Origin: Planococcus citri
Lineage: Eukaryota > Arthropoda > Insecta > Hemiptera > Pseudococcidae
DNA: 64,000 bases
Assembly: GCF_950023065.1 (NCBI RefSeq)
Contig: NC_088677.1
Location: 21,535,230-21,599,229, forward strand
Direction: 5' to 3'
This document shows, piece by piece, positions 53,100-64,000 of the stretch (position 1 is the first letter of the stretch; each line of letters starts with the position of its first letter). Both the position numbers and the translations under genes were made by a program. The notes beneath the pieces were generated by a model. The model did no database searches. It was not told the origin of the DNA and saw nothing but the letters and a program-made list of their open reading frames with translations.

Positions 53100-56000
53100 T
53101 TTTGATATTTCATGAAAATCACAGGTGCTTGGTAAGTGGAAATTTTCAACTTTTTCCATCATTCACAAAATGTTGTACTCAACTTATACGGCCATTTTGA
53201 TATTTCTTGAAAATCACTGACCAAGTCTCCACAAATCATAGGTGCTTGGTAAGTGGAAATTTTCACCTTTTTCCATCATTCACAAAATGCCGTACTCAAC
53301 TCATATGGCCATTTTGATATTTCTTGAAAATCACTGACCAAGTCTCCACAAATCATAGGTGCTTGGTAAGTGGAAATTTTCACCTTTTTCCATCATTCAC
53401 AAAATGCCGTACTCAACTCATACGGCCATTTTGATATTTCTTGAAAATCACTGACCAAGTCTCCACAAATCATAGGTGCTTGGTAAGTGGAAATTTTCAC
53501 CTTTTTCCATCATTCACAAAATGCCGTACTCAACTCATACGGCCATTTTGATATTTCTTGAAAATCACTGACCAAGTCTCCACAAATCATAGGTGCTTGG
53601 TAAGTGGAAATTTTCACCTTTTTCCATCATTCACAAAATGCCGTACTCAACTCATAGGGCCATTTTGATATTTCTTGAAAATCACTGACCAAGTCTCCAC
53701 AAATCATAGGTGCTTGGTAAGTGGAAATTTTCACCTTTTTCCATCATTCACAAAATACCGTACTCAACTCATACGGCCATTTTGATATTTCTTGAAAATC
53801 ATAGGTGCTTGGTAAGTGGAAATTTTCACCTTTTTCCATCATTCACAAAATGCCGTACTCAACTCATACGGCCATTTTGATATTTCTTGAAAATCACTGA
53901 CCAAGTCTCCACAAATCATAGGTGCTTGGTAAGTGGAAATTTTCACCTTTTTCCATCATTCACAAAATGCCGTACTCAACTCATATGGCCATTTTGATAT
54001 TTCTTGAAAATCACTGACCAAGTCTCCACAAATCATAGGTGCTTGGTAAGTGGAAATTTTCACCTTTTTCCATCATTCACAAAATGCCGTACTCAACTCA
54101 TAGGGCCATTTTGATATTTCTTGAAAATCACTGACCAAGTCTCCACAAATCATAGGTGCTTGGTAAGTGGAAATTTTCACCTTTTTCCATCATTCACAAA
54201 ATGCCGTACTCAACTTATACGGCCATTTTGATATTTCTTGAAAATCACTGACCAAGTCTCCACAAATCATAGGTGCTTGGTAAGTGGAAATTTTCACCTT
54301 TTTCCATCATTCACAAAATGCCGTACTCAACTTATACGGCCATTTTGATATTTCATGAAAATCACAGGTGCTTGGTAAGTGGAAATTTTCAACTTTTTCC
54401 ATCATTCACAAAATGCCGTACTCAACTTATATGGCCATTTTGATATTTCTTGAAAATCACTGACCAAGTCTCCACAAATCATAGGTGCTTGGTAAGTGGA
54501 AATTTTCACCTTTTTCCATCATTCACAAAATGCTGTACTCAACTCATAGGGCCATTTTGATATTTCATGAAAATCACAGGTGCTTGGTAAGTGGAAATTT
54601 TCAACTTTTTCCATCATTCACAAAATGTTGTACTCAACTTATACGGCCATTTTGATATTTCTTGAAAATCACTGACCAAGTCTCCACAAATCATAGGTGC
54701 TTGGTAAGTGGAAATTTTCACCTTTTTCCATCATTCACAAAATGCCGTACTCAACTCATATGGCCATTTTGATATTTCTTGAAAATCACTGACCAAGTCT
54801 CCACAAATCATAGGTGCTTGGTAAGTGGAAATTTTCACCTTTTTCCATCATTCACAAAATGCCGTACTCAACTCATACGGCCATTTTGATATTTCTTGAA
54901 AATCACTGACCAAGTCTCCACAAATCATAGGTGCTTGGTAAGTGGAAATTTTCACCTTTTTCCATCATTCACAAAATGCCGTACTCAACTCATAGGGCCA
55001 TTTTGATATTTCTTGAAAATCACTGGCCCAGTCTCCACAAATCATAGGTGCTTGGTAAGTGGAAATTTTCACCTTTTTCCATCATTCACAAAATGTTGTA
55101 CTCAACTTATACGGCCATTTTGATATTTCTTGAAAATCACTGACCAAGTCTCCACAAATCATAGGTGCTTGGTAAGTGGAAATTTTCACCTTTTTCCATC
55201 ATTCACAAAATGCCGTACTCAACTCATATGGCCATTTTGATATTTCTTGAAAATCACTGACCAAGTCTCCACAAATCATAGGTGCTTGGTAAGTGGAAAT
55301 TTTCACCTTTTTCCATCATTCACAAAATGCCGTACTCAACTCATACGGCCATTTTGATATTTCTTGAAAATCACTGACCAAGTCTCCACAAATCATAGGT
55401 GCTTGGTAAGTGGAAATTTTCACCTTTTTCCATCATTCACAAAATGCCGTACTCAACTCATAGGGCCATTTTGATATTTCTTGAAAATCACTGACCAAGT
55501 CTCCACAAATCATAGGTGCTTGGTAAGTGGAAATTTTCACCTTTTTCCATCATTCACAAAATACCGTACTCAACTCATACGGCCATTTTGATATTTCTTG
55601 AAAATCATAGGTGCTTGGTAAGTGGAAATTTTCACCTTTTTCCATCATTCACAAAATGCCGTACTCAACTCATACGGCCATTTTGATATTTCTTGAAAAT
55701 CACTGACCAAGTCTCCACAAATCATAGGTGCTTGGTAAGTGGAAATTTTCACCTTTTTCCATCATTCACAAAATGCCGTACTCAACTCATATGGCCATTT
55801 TGATATTTCTTGAAAATCACTGACCAAGTCTCCACAAATCATAGGTGCTTGGTAAGTGGAAATTTTCACCTTTTTCCATCATTCACAAAATGCCGTACTC
55901 AACTCATAGGGCCATTTTGATATTTCTTGAAAATCACTGACCAAGTCTCCACAAATCATAGGTGCTTGGTAAGTGGAAATTTTCACCTTTTTCCATCATT

Positions 56001-56360
56001 CACAAAATGCCGTACTCAACTTATACGGCCATTTTGATATTTCTTGAAAATCACTGACCAAGTCTCCACAAATCATAGGTGCTTGGTAAGTGGAAATTTT
56101 CACCTTTTTCCATCATTCACAAAATGCCGTACTCAACTTATACGGCCATTTTGATATTTCATGAAAATCACAGGTGCTTGGTAAGTGGAAATTTTCAACT
56201 TTTTCCATCATTCACAAAATGCCGTACTCAACTTATATGGCCATTTTGATATTTCTTGAAAATCACTGACCAAGTCTCCACAAATCATAGGTGCTTGGTA
56301 AGTGGAAATTTTCACCTTTTTCCATCATTCACAAAATGCTGTACTCAACTCATAGGGCCA
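53100..56360 (+). repeat. 29-mer composite unit, copy 2 (3,261 bp)
   Basis: Same 13-mer (53100-54554) plus 16-mer (54555-56360) as 49298-52558, with all 29 monomer types in the same order and the same total length. The CTGGCCCAG/TTG monomer is at the same offset. Confidence 0.9.
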
Positions 56361-57603
56361 TTTTGATATTTCATGAAAATCACAGGTGCTTGGTAAGTGG
56401 AAATTTTCAACTTTTTCCATCATTCACAAAATGTTGTACTCAACTTATACGGCCATTTTGATATTTCTTGAAAATCACTGACCAAGTCTCCACAAATCAT
56501 AGGTGCTTGGTAAGTGGAAATTTTCACCTTTTTCCATCATTCACAAAATGCCGTACTCAACTCATATGGCCATTTTGATATTTCTTGAAAATCACTGACC
56601 AAGTCTCCACAAATCATAGGTGCTTGGTAAGTGGAAATTTTCACCTTTTTCCATCATTCACAAAATGCCGTACTCAACTCATACGGCCATTTTGATATTT
56701 CTTGAAAATCACTGACCAAGTCTCCACAAATCATAGGTGCTTGGTAAGTGGAAATTTTCACCTTTTTCCATCATTCACAAAATGCCGTACTCAACTCATA
56801 GGGCCATTTTGATATTTCTTGAAAATCACTGGCCCAGTCTCCACAAATCATAGGTGCTTGGTAAGTGGAAATTTTCACCTTTTTCCATCATTCACAAAAT
56901 ACCGTACTCAACTCATACGGCCATTTTGATATTTCTTGAAAATCACTGACCAAGTCTCCACAAATCATAGGTGCTTGGTAAGTGGAAATTTTCACCTTTT
57001 TCCATCATTCACAAAATCCCGTACTCAACTCATATGGCCATTTTGATATTTCTTGAAAATCACTGACCAAGTCTCCACAAATCATAGGTGCTTGGTAAGT
57101 GGAAATTTTCACCTTTTTCCATCATTCACAAAATGCCGTACTCAACTCATAGGGCCATTTTGATATTTCTTGAAAATCACTGACCAAGTCTCCACAAATC
57201 ATAGGTGCTTGGTAAGTGGAAATTTTCACCTTTTTCCATCATTCACAAAATGCCGTACTCAACTTATACGGCCATTTTGATATTTCTTGAAAACCACTGA
57301 CCAAGTCTCCACAAATCATAGGTGCTTGGTAAGTGGAAATTTTCACCTTTTTCCATCATTCACAAAATGCCGTACTCAACTTATACGGCCATTTTGATAT
57401 TTCATGAAAATCACAGGTGCTTGGTAAGTGGAAATTTTCAACTTTTTCCATCATTCACAAAATGCCGTACTCAACTTATATGGCCATTTTGATATTTCTT
57501 GAAAATCACTGACCAAGTCTCCACAAATCATAGGTGCTTGGTAAGTGGAAATTTTCACCTTTTTCCATCATTCACAAAATGCTGTACTCAACTCATAGGG
57601 CCA
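56361..57603 (+). repeat. 11-mer with private variants (1,243 bp)
   Basis: S/TTG, ATGG, ACGG, AGGG, CTGGCCCAG with ATACCG, a CAAAATCCCG/ATGG monomer, AGGG, T, a GAAAACCAC T-loop, S/ATGG, CTG/AGGG. Matches 60384-61721, which additionally contains one 95-bp class s monomer. Confidence 0.87.
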
Positions 57604-58058
57604 TTTTGATATTTCTTGAATTTCTTGAAAATCACTGACCAAGTCTCCACAAATCATAGGTGCTTGGAAAGTGGAAATTTTCACCTTTTTCCATCATTCA
57701 CAAAATGCCGTACTCAACTCATAGGGCCATTTTGATATTTCTTGAAAATCACTGACCAAGTCTCCACACATCATAGGTGCTTGGTAAGTGGAAATTTTCA
57801 CCTTTTTCCATCATTCACAAAATGCCGTACTCAACTCATACGGCCATTTTGATATTTCTTGAAAATCACTGACCAAGTCTCCACAAATCATAGGTGCTTG
57901 GTAAGTGGAAATTTTCACCTTTTTCCATCATTCACAAAATGCCGTACTCAACTCATACGGCCATTTTGATATTTCTTGAAAATCATAGGTGCTTGGTAAG
58001 TGGAAATTTTCACCTTTTTCCATCATTCACAAAATGCCGTACTCAACTCATAGGGCCA
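57604..58058 (+). repeat. 4-mer cassette led by class I (455 bp)
   Basis: I with CTTGGAAAG, a monomer with CACACATCAT, ACGG, and s with GGAAAT and AGGG. The same four with the same private changes occur at 61722-62176, 4,118 bp away. Confidence 0.88.
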
Positions 58059-59140
58059 TTTTGATATTTCTTGAAAATCACTGACCAAGTCTCCACAAAT
58101 CATAGGTGCTTGGTAAGTGGAAATTTTCACCTTTTTCCATCATTCACATAATGCCGTACTCAACTCATAGGGCCATTTTGATATTTCTCGAAAATCACTG
58201 ACCAAGTCTCCACAAATCATAGGTGCTTGGTAAGTGGAAATTTTCACCTTTTTCCATCATTCACAAAATGCCGTACTCAACTCATACGGCCATTTTGATA
58301 TTTCTTGAAAATCACTGACCAAGTCTCCACAAATCATAGGTGCTTGGTAAGTGGAAATTTTCACCTTTTTCCATCATTCACAAAATGCCGTACTCAACTC
58401 ATACGGCCATTTTGATATTTCTTGAAAATCATAGGTGCTTGGTAAGTGGACATTTTCACCTTTTTCCATCATTCACAAAATGCCGTACTCAACTCATAGG
58501 GCCATTTTGATATTTCTTGAAAATCACTGACCAAGTCTCCACAAATCATAGGTGCTTGGTAAGTGGAAATTTTCACCTTTTTCCATCATTCACAAAATGC
58601 CGTACTCAACTTATACGGCCATTTTGATATTTCATGAAAATCACAGGTGCTTGGTAAGTGGAAATTTTCAACTTTTTCCATCATTCACAAAATGTTGTAC
58701 TCAACTTATACGGCCATTTTGATATTTCTTGAAAATCACTGACCAAGTCTCCACAAATCATAGGTGCTTGGTAAGTGGAAATTTTCACCTTTTTCCATCA
58801 TTCACAAAATGCCGTACTCAACTCATACGGCCATTTTGATATTTCTTGAAAATCATAGGTGCTTGGTAAGTGGACATTTTCACCTTTTTCCATCATTCAC
58901 AAAATGCCGTACTCAACTCATAGGGCCATTTTGATATTTCTTGAAAATCACTGACCAAGTCTCCACAAATCATAGGTGCTTGGTAAGTGGAAATTTTCAC
59001 CTTTTTCCATCATTCACAAAATGCCGTACTCAACTTATACGGCCATTTTGATATTTCATGAAAATCACAGGTGCTTGGTAAGTGGAAATTTTCAACTTTT
59101 TCCATCATTCACAAAATGTTGTACTCAACTTATACGGCCA
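58059..59140 (+). repeat. 10-monomer block related to 47081-48171
   Basis: Begins with a full-length CACATAATG monomer, then TTTCTCG/ACGG, ACGG, s/AGGG, T, S/TTG, ACGG, s/AGGG, T, S/TTG. The last nine match 47207-48171 in order and length (965 bp). The CACATAATG change that sits on an I monomer at 47081 sits here on a 117-bp monomer. Confidence 0.85.
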
Positions 59141-60383
59141 TTTTGATATTTCTTGAAAATCACTGACCAAGTCTCCACAAATCATAGGTGCTTGGTAAGT
59201 GGAAATTTTCACCTTTTTCCATCATTCACAAAATGCCGTACTCAACTCATATGGCCATTTTGATATTTCTTGAAAATCACTGACCAAGTCTCCACAAATC
59301 ATAGGTGCTTGGTAAGTGGAAATTTTCACCTTTTTCCATCATTCACAAAATGCCGTACTCAACTCATACGGCCATTTTGATATTTCTTGAAAATCACTGA
59401 CCAAGTCTCCACAAATCATAGGTGCTTGGTAAGTGGAAATTTTCACCTTTTTCCATCATTCACAAAATGCCGTACTCAACTCATAGGGCCATTTTGATAT
59501 TTCTTGAAAATCACTGACCAAGTCTCCACAAATCATAGGTGCTTGGTAAGTGGAAATTTTCACCTTTTTCCATCATTCACAAAATACCGTACTCAACTCA
59601 TACGGCCATTTTGATATTTCTTGAAAATCATAGGTGCTTGGTAAGTGGAAATTTTCACCTTTTTCCATCATTCACAAAATGCCGTACTCAACTCATACGG
59701 CCATTTTGATATTTCTTGAAAATCACTGACCAAGTCTCCACAAATCATAGGTGCTTGGTAAGTGGAAATTTTCACCTTTTTCCATCATTCACAAAATGCC
59801 GTACTCAACTCATATGGCCATTTTGATATTTCTTGAAAATCACTGACCAAGTCTCCACAAATCATAGGTGCTTGGTAAGTGGAAATTTTCACCTTTTTCC
59901 ATCATTCACAAAATGCCGTACTCAACTCATAGGGCCATTTTGATATTTCTTGAAAATCACTGACCAAGTCTCCACAAATCATAGGTGCTTGGTAAGTGGA
60001 AATTTTCACCTTTTTCCATCATTCACAAAATGCCGTACTCAACTTATACGGCCATTTTGATATTTCTTGAAAATCACTGACCAAGTCTCCACAAATCATA
60101 GGTGCTTGGTAAGTGGAAATTTTCACCTTTTTCCATCATTCACAAAATGCCGTACTCAACTTATACGGCCATTTTGATATTTCATGAAAATCACAGGTGC
60201 TTGGTAAGTGGAAATTTTCAACTTTTTCCATCATTCACAAAATGCCGTACTCAACTTATATGGCCATTTTGATATTTCTTGAAAATCACTGACCAAGTCT
60301 CCACAAATCATAGGTGCTTGGTAAGTGGAAATTTTCACCTTTTTCCATCATTCACAAAATGCTGTACTCAACTCATAGGGCCA
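59141..60383 (+). repeat. 11-mer core block (1,243 bp)
   Basis: ATGG, ACGG, AGGG, ATACCG, s, ATGG, AGGG, T, T, S/ATGG, CTG/AGGG. Same order and length as 51316-52558, the right portion of the 16-mer. Confidence 0.86.
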
Positions 60384-61721
60384 TTTTGATATTTCATGAA
60401 AATCACAGGTGCTTGGTAAGTGGAAATTTTCAACTTTTTCCATCATTCACAAAATGTTGTACTCAACTTATACGGCCATTTTGATATTTCTTGAAAATCA
60501 CTGACCAAGTCTCCACAAATCATAGGTGCTTGGTAAGTGGAAATTTTCACCTTTTTCCATCATTCACAAAATGCCGTACTCAACTCATATGGCCATTTTG
60601 ATATTTCTTGAAAATCACTGACCAAGTCTCCACAAATCATAGGTGCTTGGTAAGTGGAAATTTTCACCTTTTTCCATCATTCACAAAATGCCGTACTCAA
60701 CTCATACGGCCATTTTGATATTTCTTGAAAATCACTGACCAAGTCTCCACAAATCATAGGTGCTTGGTAAGTGGAAATTTTCACCTTTTTCCATCATTCA
60801 CAAAATGCCGTACTCAACTCATAGGGCCATTTTGATATTTCTTGAAAATCACTGGCCCAGTCTCCACAAATCATAGGTGCTTGGTAAGTGGAAATTTTCA
60901 CCTTTTTCCATCATTCACAAAATACCGTACTCAACTCATACGGCCATTTTGATATTTCTTGAAAATCATAGGTGCTTGGTAAGTGGAAATTTTCACCTTT
61001 TTCCATCATTCACAAAATGCCGTACTCAACTCATACGGCCATTTTGATATTTCTTGAAAATCACTGACCAAGTCTCCACAAATCATAGGTGCTTGGTAAG
61101 TGGAAATTTTCACCTTTTTCCATCATTCACAAAATCCCGTACTCAACTCATATGGCCATTTTGATATTTCTTGAAAATCACTGACCAAGTCTCCACAAAT
61201 CATAGGTGCTTGGTAAGTGGAAATTTTCACCTTTTTCCATCATTCACAAAATGCCGTACTCAACTCATAGGGCCATTTTGATATTTCTTGAAAATCACTG
61301 ACCAAGTCTCCACAAATCATAGGTGCTTGGTAAGTGGAAATTTTCACCTTTTTCCATCATTCACAAAATGCCGTACTCAACTTATACGGCCATTTTGATA
61401 TTTCTTGAAAACCACTGACCAAGTCTCCACAAATCATAGGTGCTTGGTAAGTGGAAATTTTCACCTTTTTCCATCATTCACAAAATGCCGTACTCAACTT
61501 ATACGGCCATTTTGATATTTCATGAAAATCACAGGTGCTTGGTAAGTGGAAATTTTCAACTTTTTCCATCATTCACAAAATGCCGTACTCAACTTATATG
61601 GCCATTTTGATATTTCTTGAAAATCACTGACCAAGTCTCCACAAATCATAGGTGCTTGGTAAGTGGAAATTTTCACCTTTTTCCATCATTCACAAAATGC
61701 TGTACTCAACTCATAGGGCCA
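60384..61721 (+). repeat. 12-mer, longer copy of 56361-57603 (1,338 bp)
   Basis: Same private variants (CTGGCCCAG with ATACCG, CAAAATCCCG, GAAAACCAC) as 56361-57603, plus a class s monomer at 60947. The extra 95 bp explains the length difference exactly. Confidence 0.87.
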
Positions 61722-62176
61722 TTTTGATATTTCTTGAATTTCTTGAAAATCACTGACCAAGTCTCCACAAATCATAGGTGCTTGGAAAGTGGAAATTTTC
61801 ACCTTTTTCCATCATTCACAAAATGCCGTACTCAACTCATAGGGCCATTTTGATATTTCTTGAAAATCACTGACCAAGTCTCCACACATCATAGGTGCTT
61901 GGTAAGTGGAAATTTTCACCTTTTTCCATCATTCACAAAATGCCGTACTCAACTCATACGGCCATTTTGATATTTCTTGAAAATCACTGACCAAGTCTCC
62001 ACAAATCATAGGTGCTTGGTAAGTGGAAATTTTCACCTTTTTCCATCATTCACAAAATGCCGTACTCAACTCATACGGCCATTTTGATATTTCTTGAAAA
62101 TCATAGGTGCTTGGTAAGTGGAAATTTTCACCTTTTTCCATCATTCACAAAATGCCGTACTCAACTCATAGGGCCA
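61722..62176 (+). repeat. 4-mer cassette led by class I, copy 2 (455 bp)
   Basis: Carries the CTTGGAAAG and CACACATCAT changes seen at 57604-58058. After it the order diverges from the 58-kb copy. Confidence 0.88.
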
Positions 62177-63067
62177 TTTTGATATTTCTTGAAAATCACT
62201 GACCAAGTCTCCACAAATCATAGGTGCTTGGTAAGTGGAAATTTTCACCTTTTTCCATCATTCACAAAATGCCGTACTCAACTTATACGGCCATTTTGAT
62301 ATTTCATGAAAATCACAGGTGCTTGGTAAGTGGAAATTTTCAACTTTTTCCATCATTCACAAAATGTTGTACTCAACTTATACGGCCATTTTGATATTTC
62401 TTGAAAATCACTGACCAAGTCTCCACAAATCATAGGTGCTTGGTAAGTGGAAATTTTCACCTTTTTCCATCATTCACAAAATGCCGTACTCAACTCATAC
62501 GGCCATTTTGATATTTCTTGAAAATCACTGACCAAGTCTCCACAAATCATAGGTGCTTGGTAAGTGGAAATCTTCACCTTTTTCCATCATTCACAAAATG
62601 CCGTACTCAACTCATATGGCCATTTTGATATTTCTTGAAAATCACTGACCAAGTCTCCACAAATCATAGGTGCTTGGTAAGTGGAAATTTTCACCTTTTT
62701 CCATCATTCACAAAATGCAGTACTCAACTCATACACCATTTTGATATTTCTTGAAAATCACTGACCAAGTCTCCACAAATCATAGGTGCTTGGTAAGTGG
62801 AAATTTTCACCTTTTTCCATCATTCACAAAATGCCGTACTCAACTCATAGGGCCATTTTGATATTTCTTGAAAATCACTGACCAAGTCTCCACAAATCAT
62901 AGGTGCTTGGTAAGTGGAAATTTTCACCTTTTTCCATCATTCACAAAATGCCGTACTCAACTCATACGGCCATTTTGATATTTCTTGAAAATCATAGGCG
63001 CTTGGTAAGTGGACATCTTCACCTTTTTCCATCATTCACAAAATGCCGTACTCAACTCATACGGCCA
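62177..63067 (+). repeat. 8-mer cassette shared with 37-42 kb (891 bp)
   Basis: T-loop, S/TTG, ACGG, AATCTTC/ATGG, class C, AGGG, ACGG, s with CATAGGCGC and GGACATCTTC. Same order and length as 37298-38188 and 41116-42006, except that the first monomer has CCG rather than CTG. It marks the return of class C after an 18-kb absence. Confidence 0.87.
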
Positions 63068-63958
63068 TTTTGATATTTCTTGAAAATCACTGACCAAGTC
63101 TCCACAAATCATAGGTGCTTGGTAAGTGGAAATTTTCACCTTTTTCCATCATTCACAAAATGCCGTACTCAACTCATAGGGCCATTTTGATATTTCTTGA
63201 AAATCACTGACCAAGTCTCCACAAATCATAGGTGCTTGGTAAGTGGAAATTTTCACCTTTTTCCATCATTCACAAAATGCCGTACTCAACTCATACGGCC
63301 ATTTTGATATTTCTTGAAAATCACTGACCAAGTCTCCACAAATCATAGGTGCTTGGTAAGTGGAAATTTTCACCTTTTTCCATCATTCACAAAATGCCGT
63401 ACTCAACTCATACGGCCATTTTGATATTTCTTGAAAATCATAGGTGCTTGGTAAGTGGACATTTTCACCTTTTTCCATCATTCACAAAATGCCGTACTCA
63501 ACTCATAGGGCCATTTTGATATTTCTTGAAAATCACTGACCAAGTCTCCACAAATCATAGGTGCTTGGTAAGTGGAAATTTTCACCTTTTTCCATCATTC
63601 ACAAAATGCCGTACTCAACTTATACGGCCATTTTGATATTTCTTGAAAATCACTGACCAAGTCTCCACAAATCATAGGTGCTTGGTAAGTGGAAATTTTC
63701 ACCTTTTTCCATCATTCACAAAATGCCGTACTCAACTCATACGGCCATTTTGATATTTCTTGAAAATCATAGGTGCTTGGTAAGTGGAAATTTTCACCTT
63801 TTTCCATCATTCACAAAATGCCGTACTCAACTCATACGGCCATTTTGATATTTCTTGAAAATCACTGACCAAGTCTCCACAAATCATAGGTGCTTGGTAA
63901 GTGGAAATTTTCACCTTTTTCCATCATTCACAAAATGCCGTACTCAACTCATACACCA
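63068..63958 (+). repeat. Right-edge block of eight monomers
   Basis: AGGG, ACGG, ACGG, s/AGGG, T-loop, ACGG, s (GGAAAT)/ACGG, and a 116-bp monomer combining a normal CCGTA left arm with a TACACC right arm (63843-63958). The last is the only such combination in the window. Confidence 0.85.
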
Positions 63959-64000
63959 TTTTGATATTTCTTGAAAATCACTGACCAAGTCTCCACAAAT
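63959..64000 (+). repeat. Partial monomer at window edge (42 bp)
   Basis: The first 42 bases of a normal monomer, ending in CTCCACAAAT. The array continues beyond the window. Confidence 0.97.

Larger units (their letters stand above)
1..64000. repeat. Uninterrupted 117-bp satellite array (whole window)
   Basis: The entire window is head-to-tail copies of one monomer in a single orientation. I count 569 complete monomers (397 of 117 bp, 119 of 95 bp, 2 of 94 bp, 34 of 116 bp, 16 of 126 bp, 1 of 56 bp) plus a 42-bp fragment, and the lengths add up to exactly 64,000. There is no unique sequence, transposon, gene or inversion. Both ends are inside the array. Neighbouring copies differ by only a few substitutions, so the array looks young or strongly homogenised. 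By analogy with other satellites this is likely centromeric, pericentromeric or other constitutive heterochromatin. That location is inference; nothing in the window proves it. Confidence 0.98.

Noticed and set aside
1..64000. CRISPR-like regular repeats
   Set aside because: Repeats are 95-126 bp and directly adjacent, with no unique spacers and no cas genes. This is tandem satellite DNA.
1..64000. Telomere repeat reading of TAGGG in the AGGG-arm monomers
   Set aside because: TAGGG occurs once per monomer as a substitution of TACGG in dyad B and never in tandem, so it is not telomeric.

Overview
The whole 64-kb window is one uninterrupted eukaryotic satellite-DNA array. I see no gene, no RNA gene, no transposable element and no unique sequence. 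Every monomer points the same way, and the array runs off both ends of the window. The unit is a 117-bp monomer, about 37.6% GC by hand count of the consensus. Reading monomer by monomer from the TTTTGATATT landmark, I count 569 complete monomers plus a 42-bp fragment at the right edge. There are 397 of 117 bp, 121 short ones (119 of 95 bp, two of 94 bp), 34 of 116 bp, 16 of 126 bp and one truncated 56-bp monomer. These lengths sum to 63,958, which with the fragment gives exactly 64,000, so every base is assigned.

Organism: a complex eukaryote with megabase-scale satellite, such as a centromere, pericentromere or heterochromatic knob. A plant is plausible, but I do not recognise the family for certain. 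No canonical CENP-B box, telomere repeat or retroelement is visible.

Monomer anatomy (position 1 = first T of TTTTGATATT): two imperfect inverted repeats cover most of the unit. Dyad A (14-71) has a 17-bp stem with one mismatch, a 3-nt bulge and a 19-nt loop. Dyad B (89 to position 5 of the next monomer) has a 12-bp stem with one bulged C and a 9-nt loop. The only two CpGs of the monomer lie opposite each other in the dyad B stem, and most type-defining variation sits there. The 95-bp classes lack 22 bp lying between two AAATCA direct repeats, which removes one arm of dyad A.

Layout: 1-6652 is a variable left domain with its own variants. 6653-9699 has 14-mer/12-mer and 7-mer repeats. 9700-13117 is a mosaic containing a truncated monomer. 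13595-15312 is a tandem 8-mer. 16087-20626 is a 21-mer with a partial second copy. 19843-29287 is a mosaic of block duplications. 29288-35708 holds two 28/29-mer units. 35709-42452 holds a 34-mer with an internal 10-mer tandem duplication, and most of a second copy. 42453-49297 is transitional. 49298-56360 holds two copies of a 29-mer (13+16) separated by a 5-mer. 56361-62176 has two copies of a block carrying private variants. 62177-63067 returns to a cassette also seen about 21 kb to the left. The array therefore evolves by nested, overlapping block duplications rather than by one fixed higher-order repeat. Block equivalences below rest on matching the order of diagnostic variants and exact block lengths by eye, not on a full base-by-base alignment.
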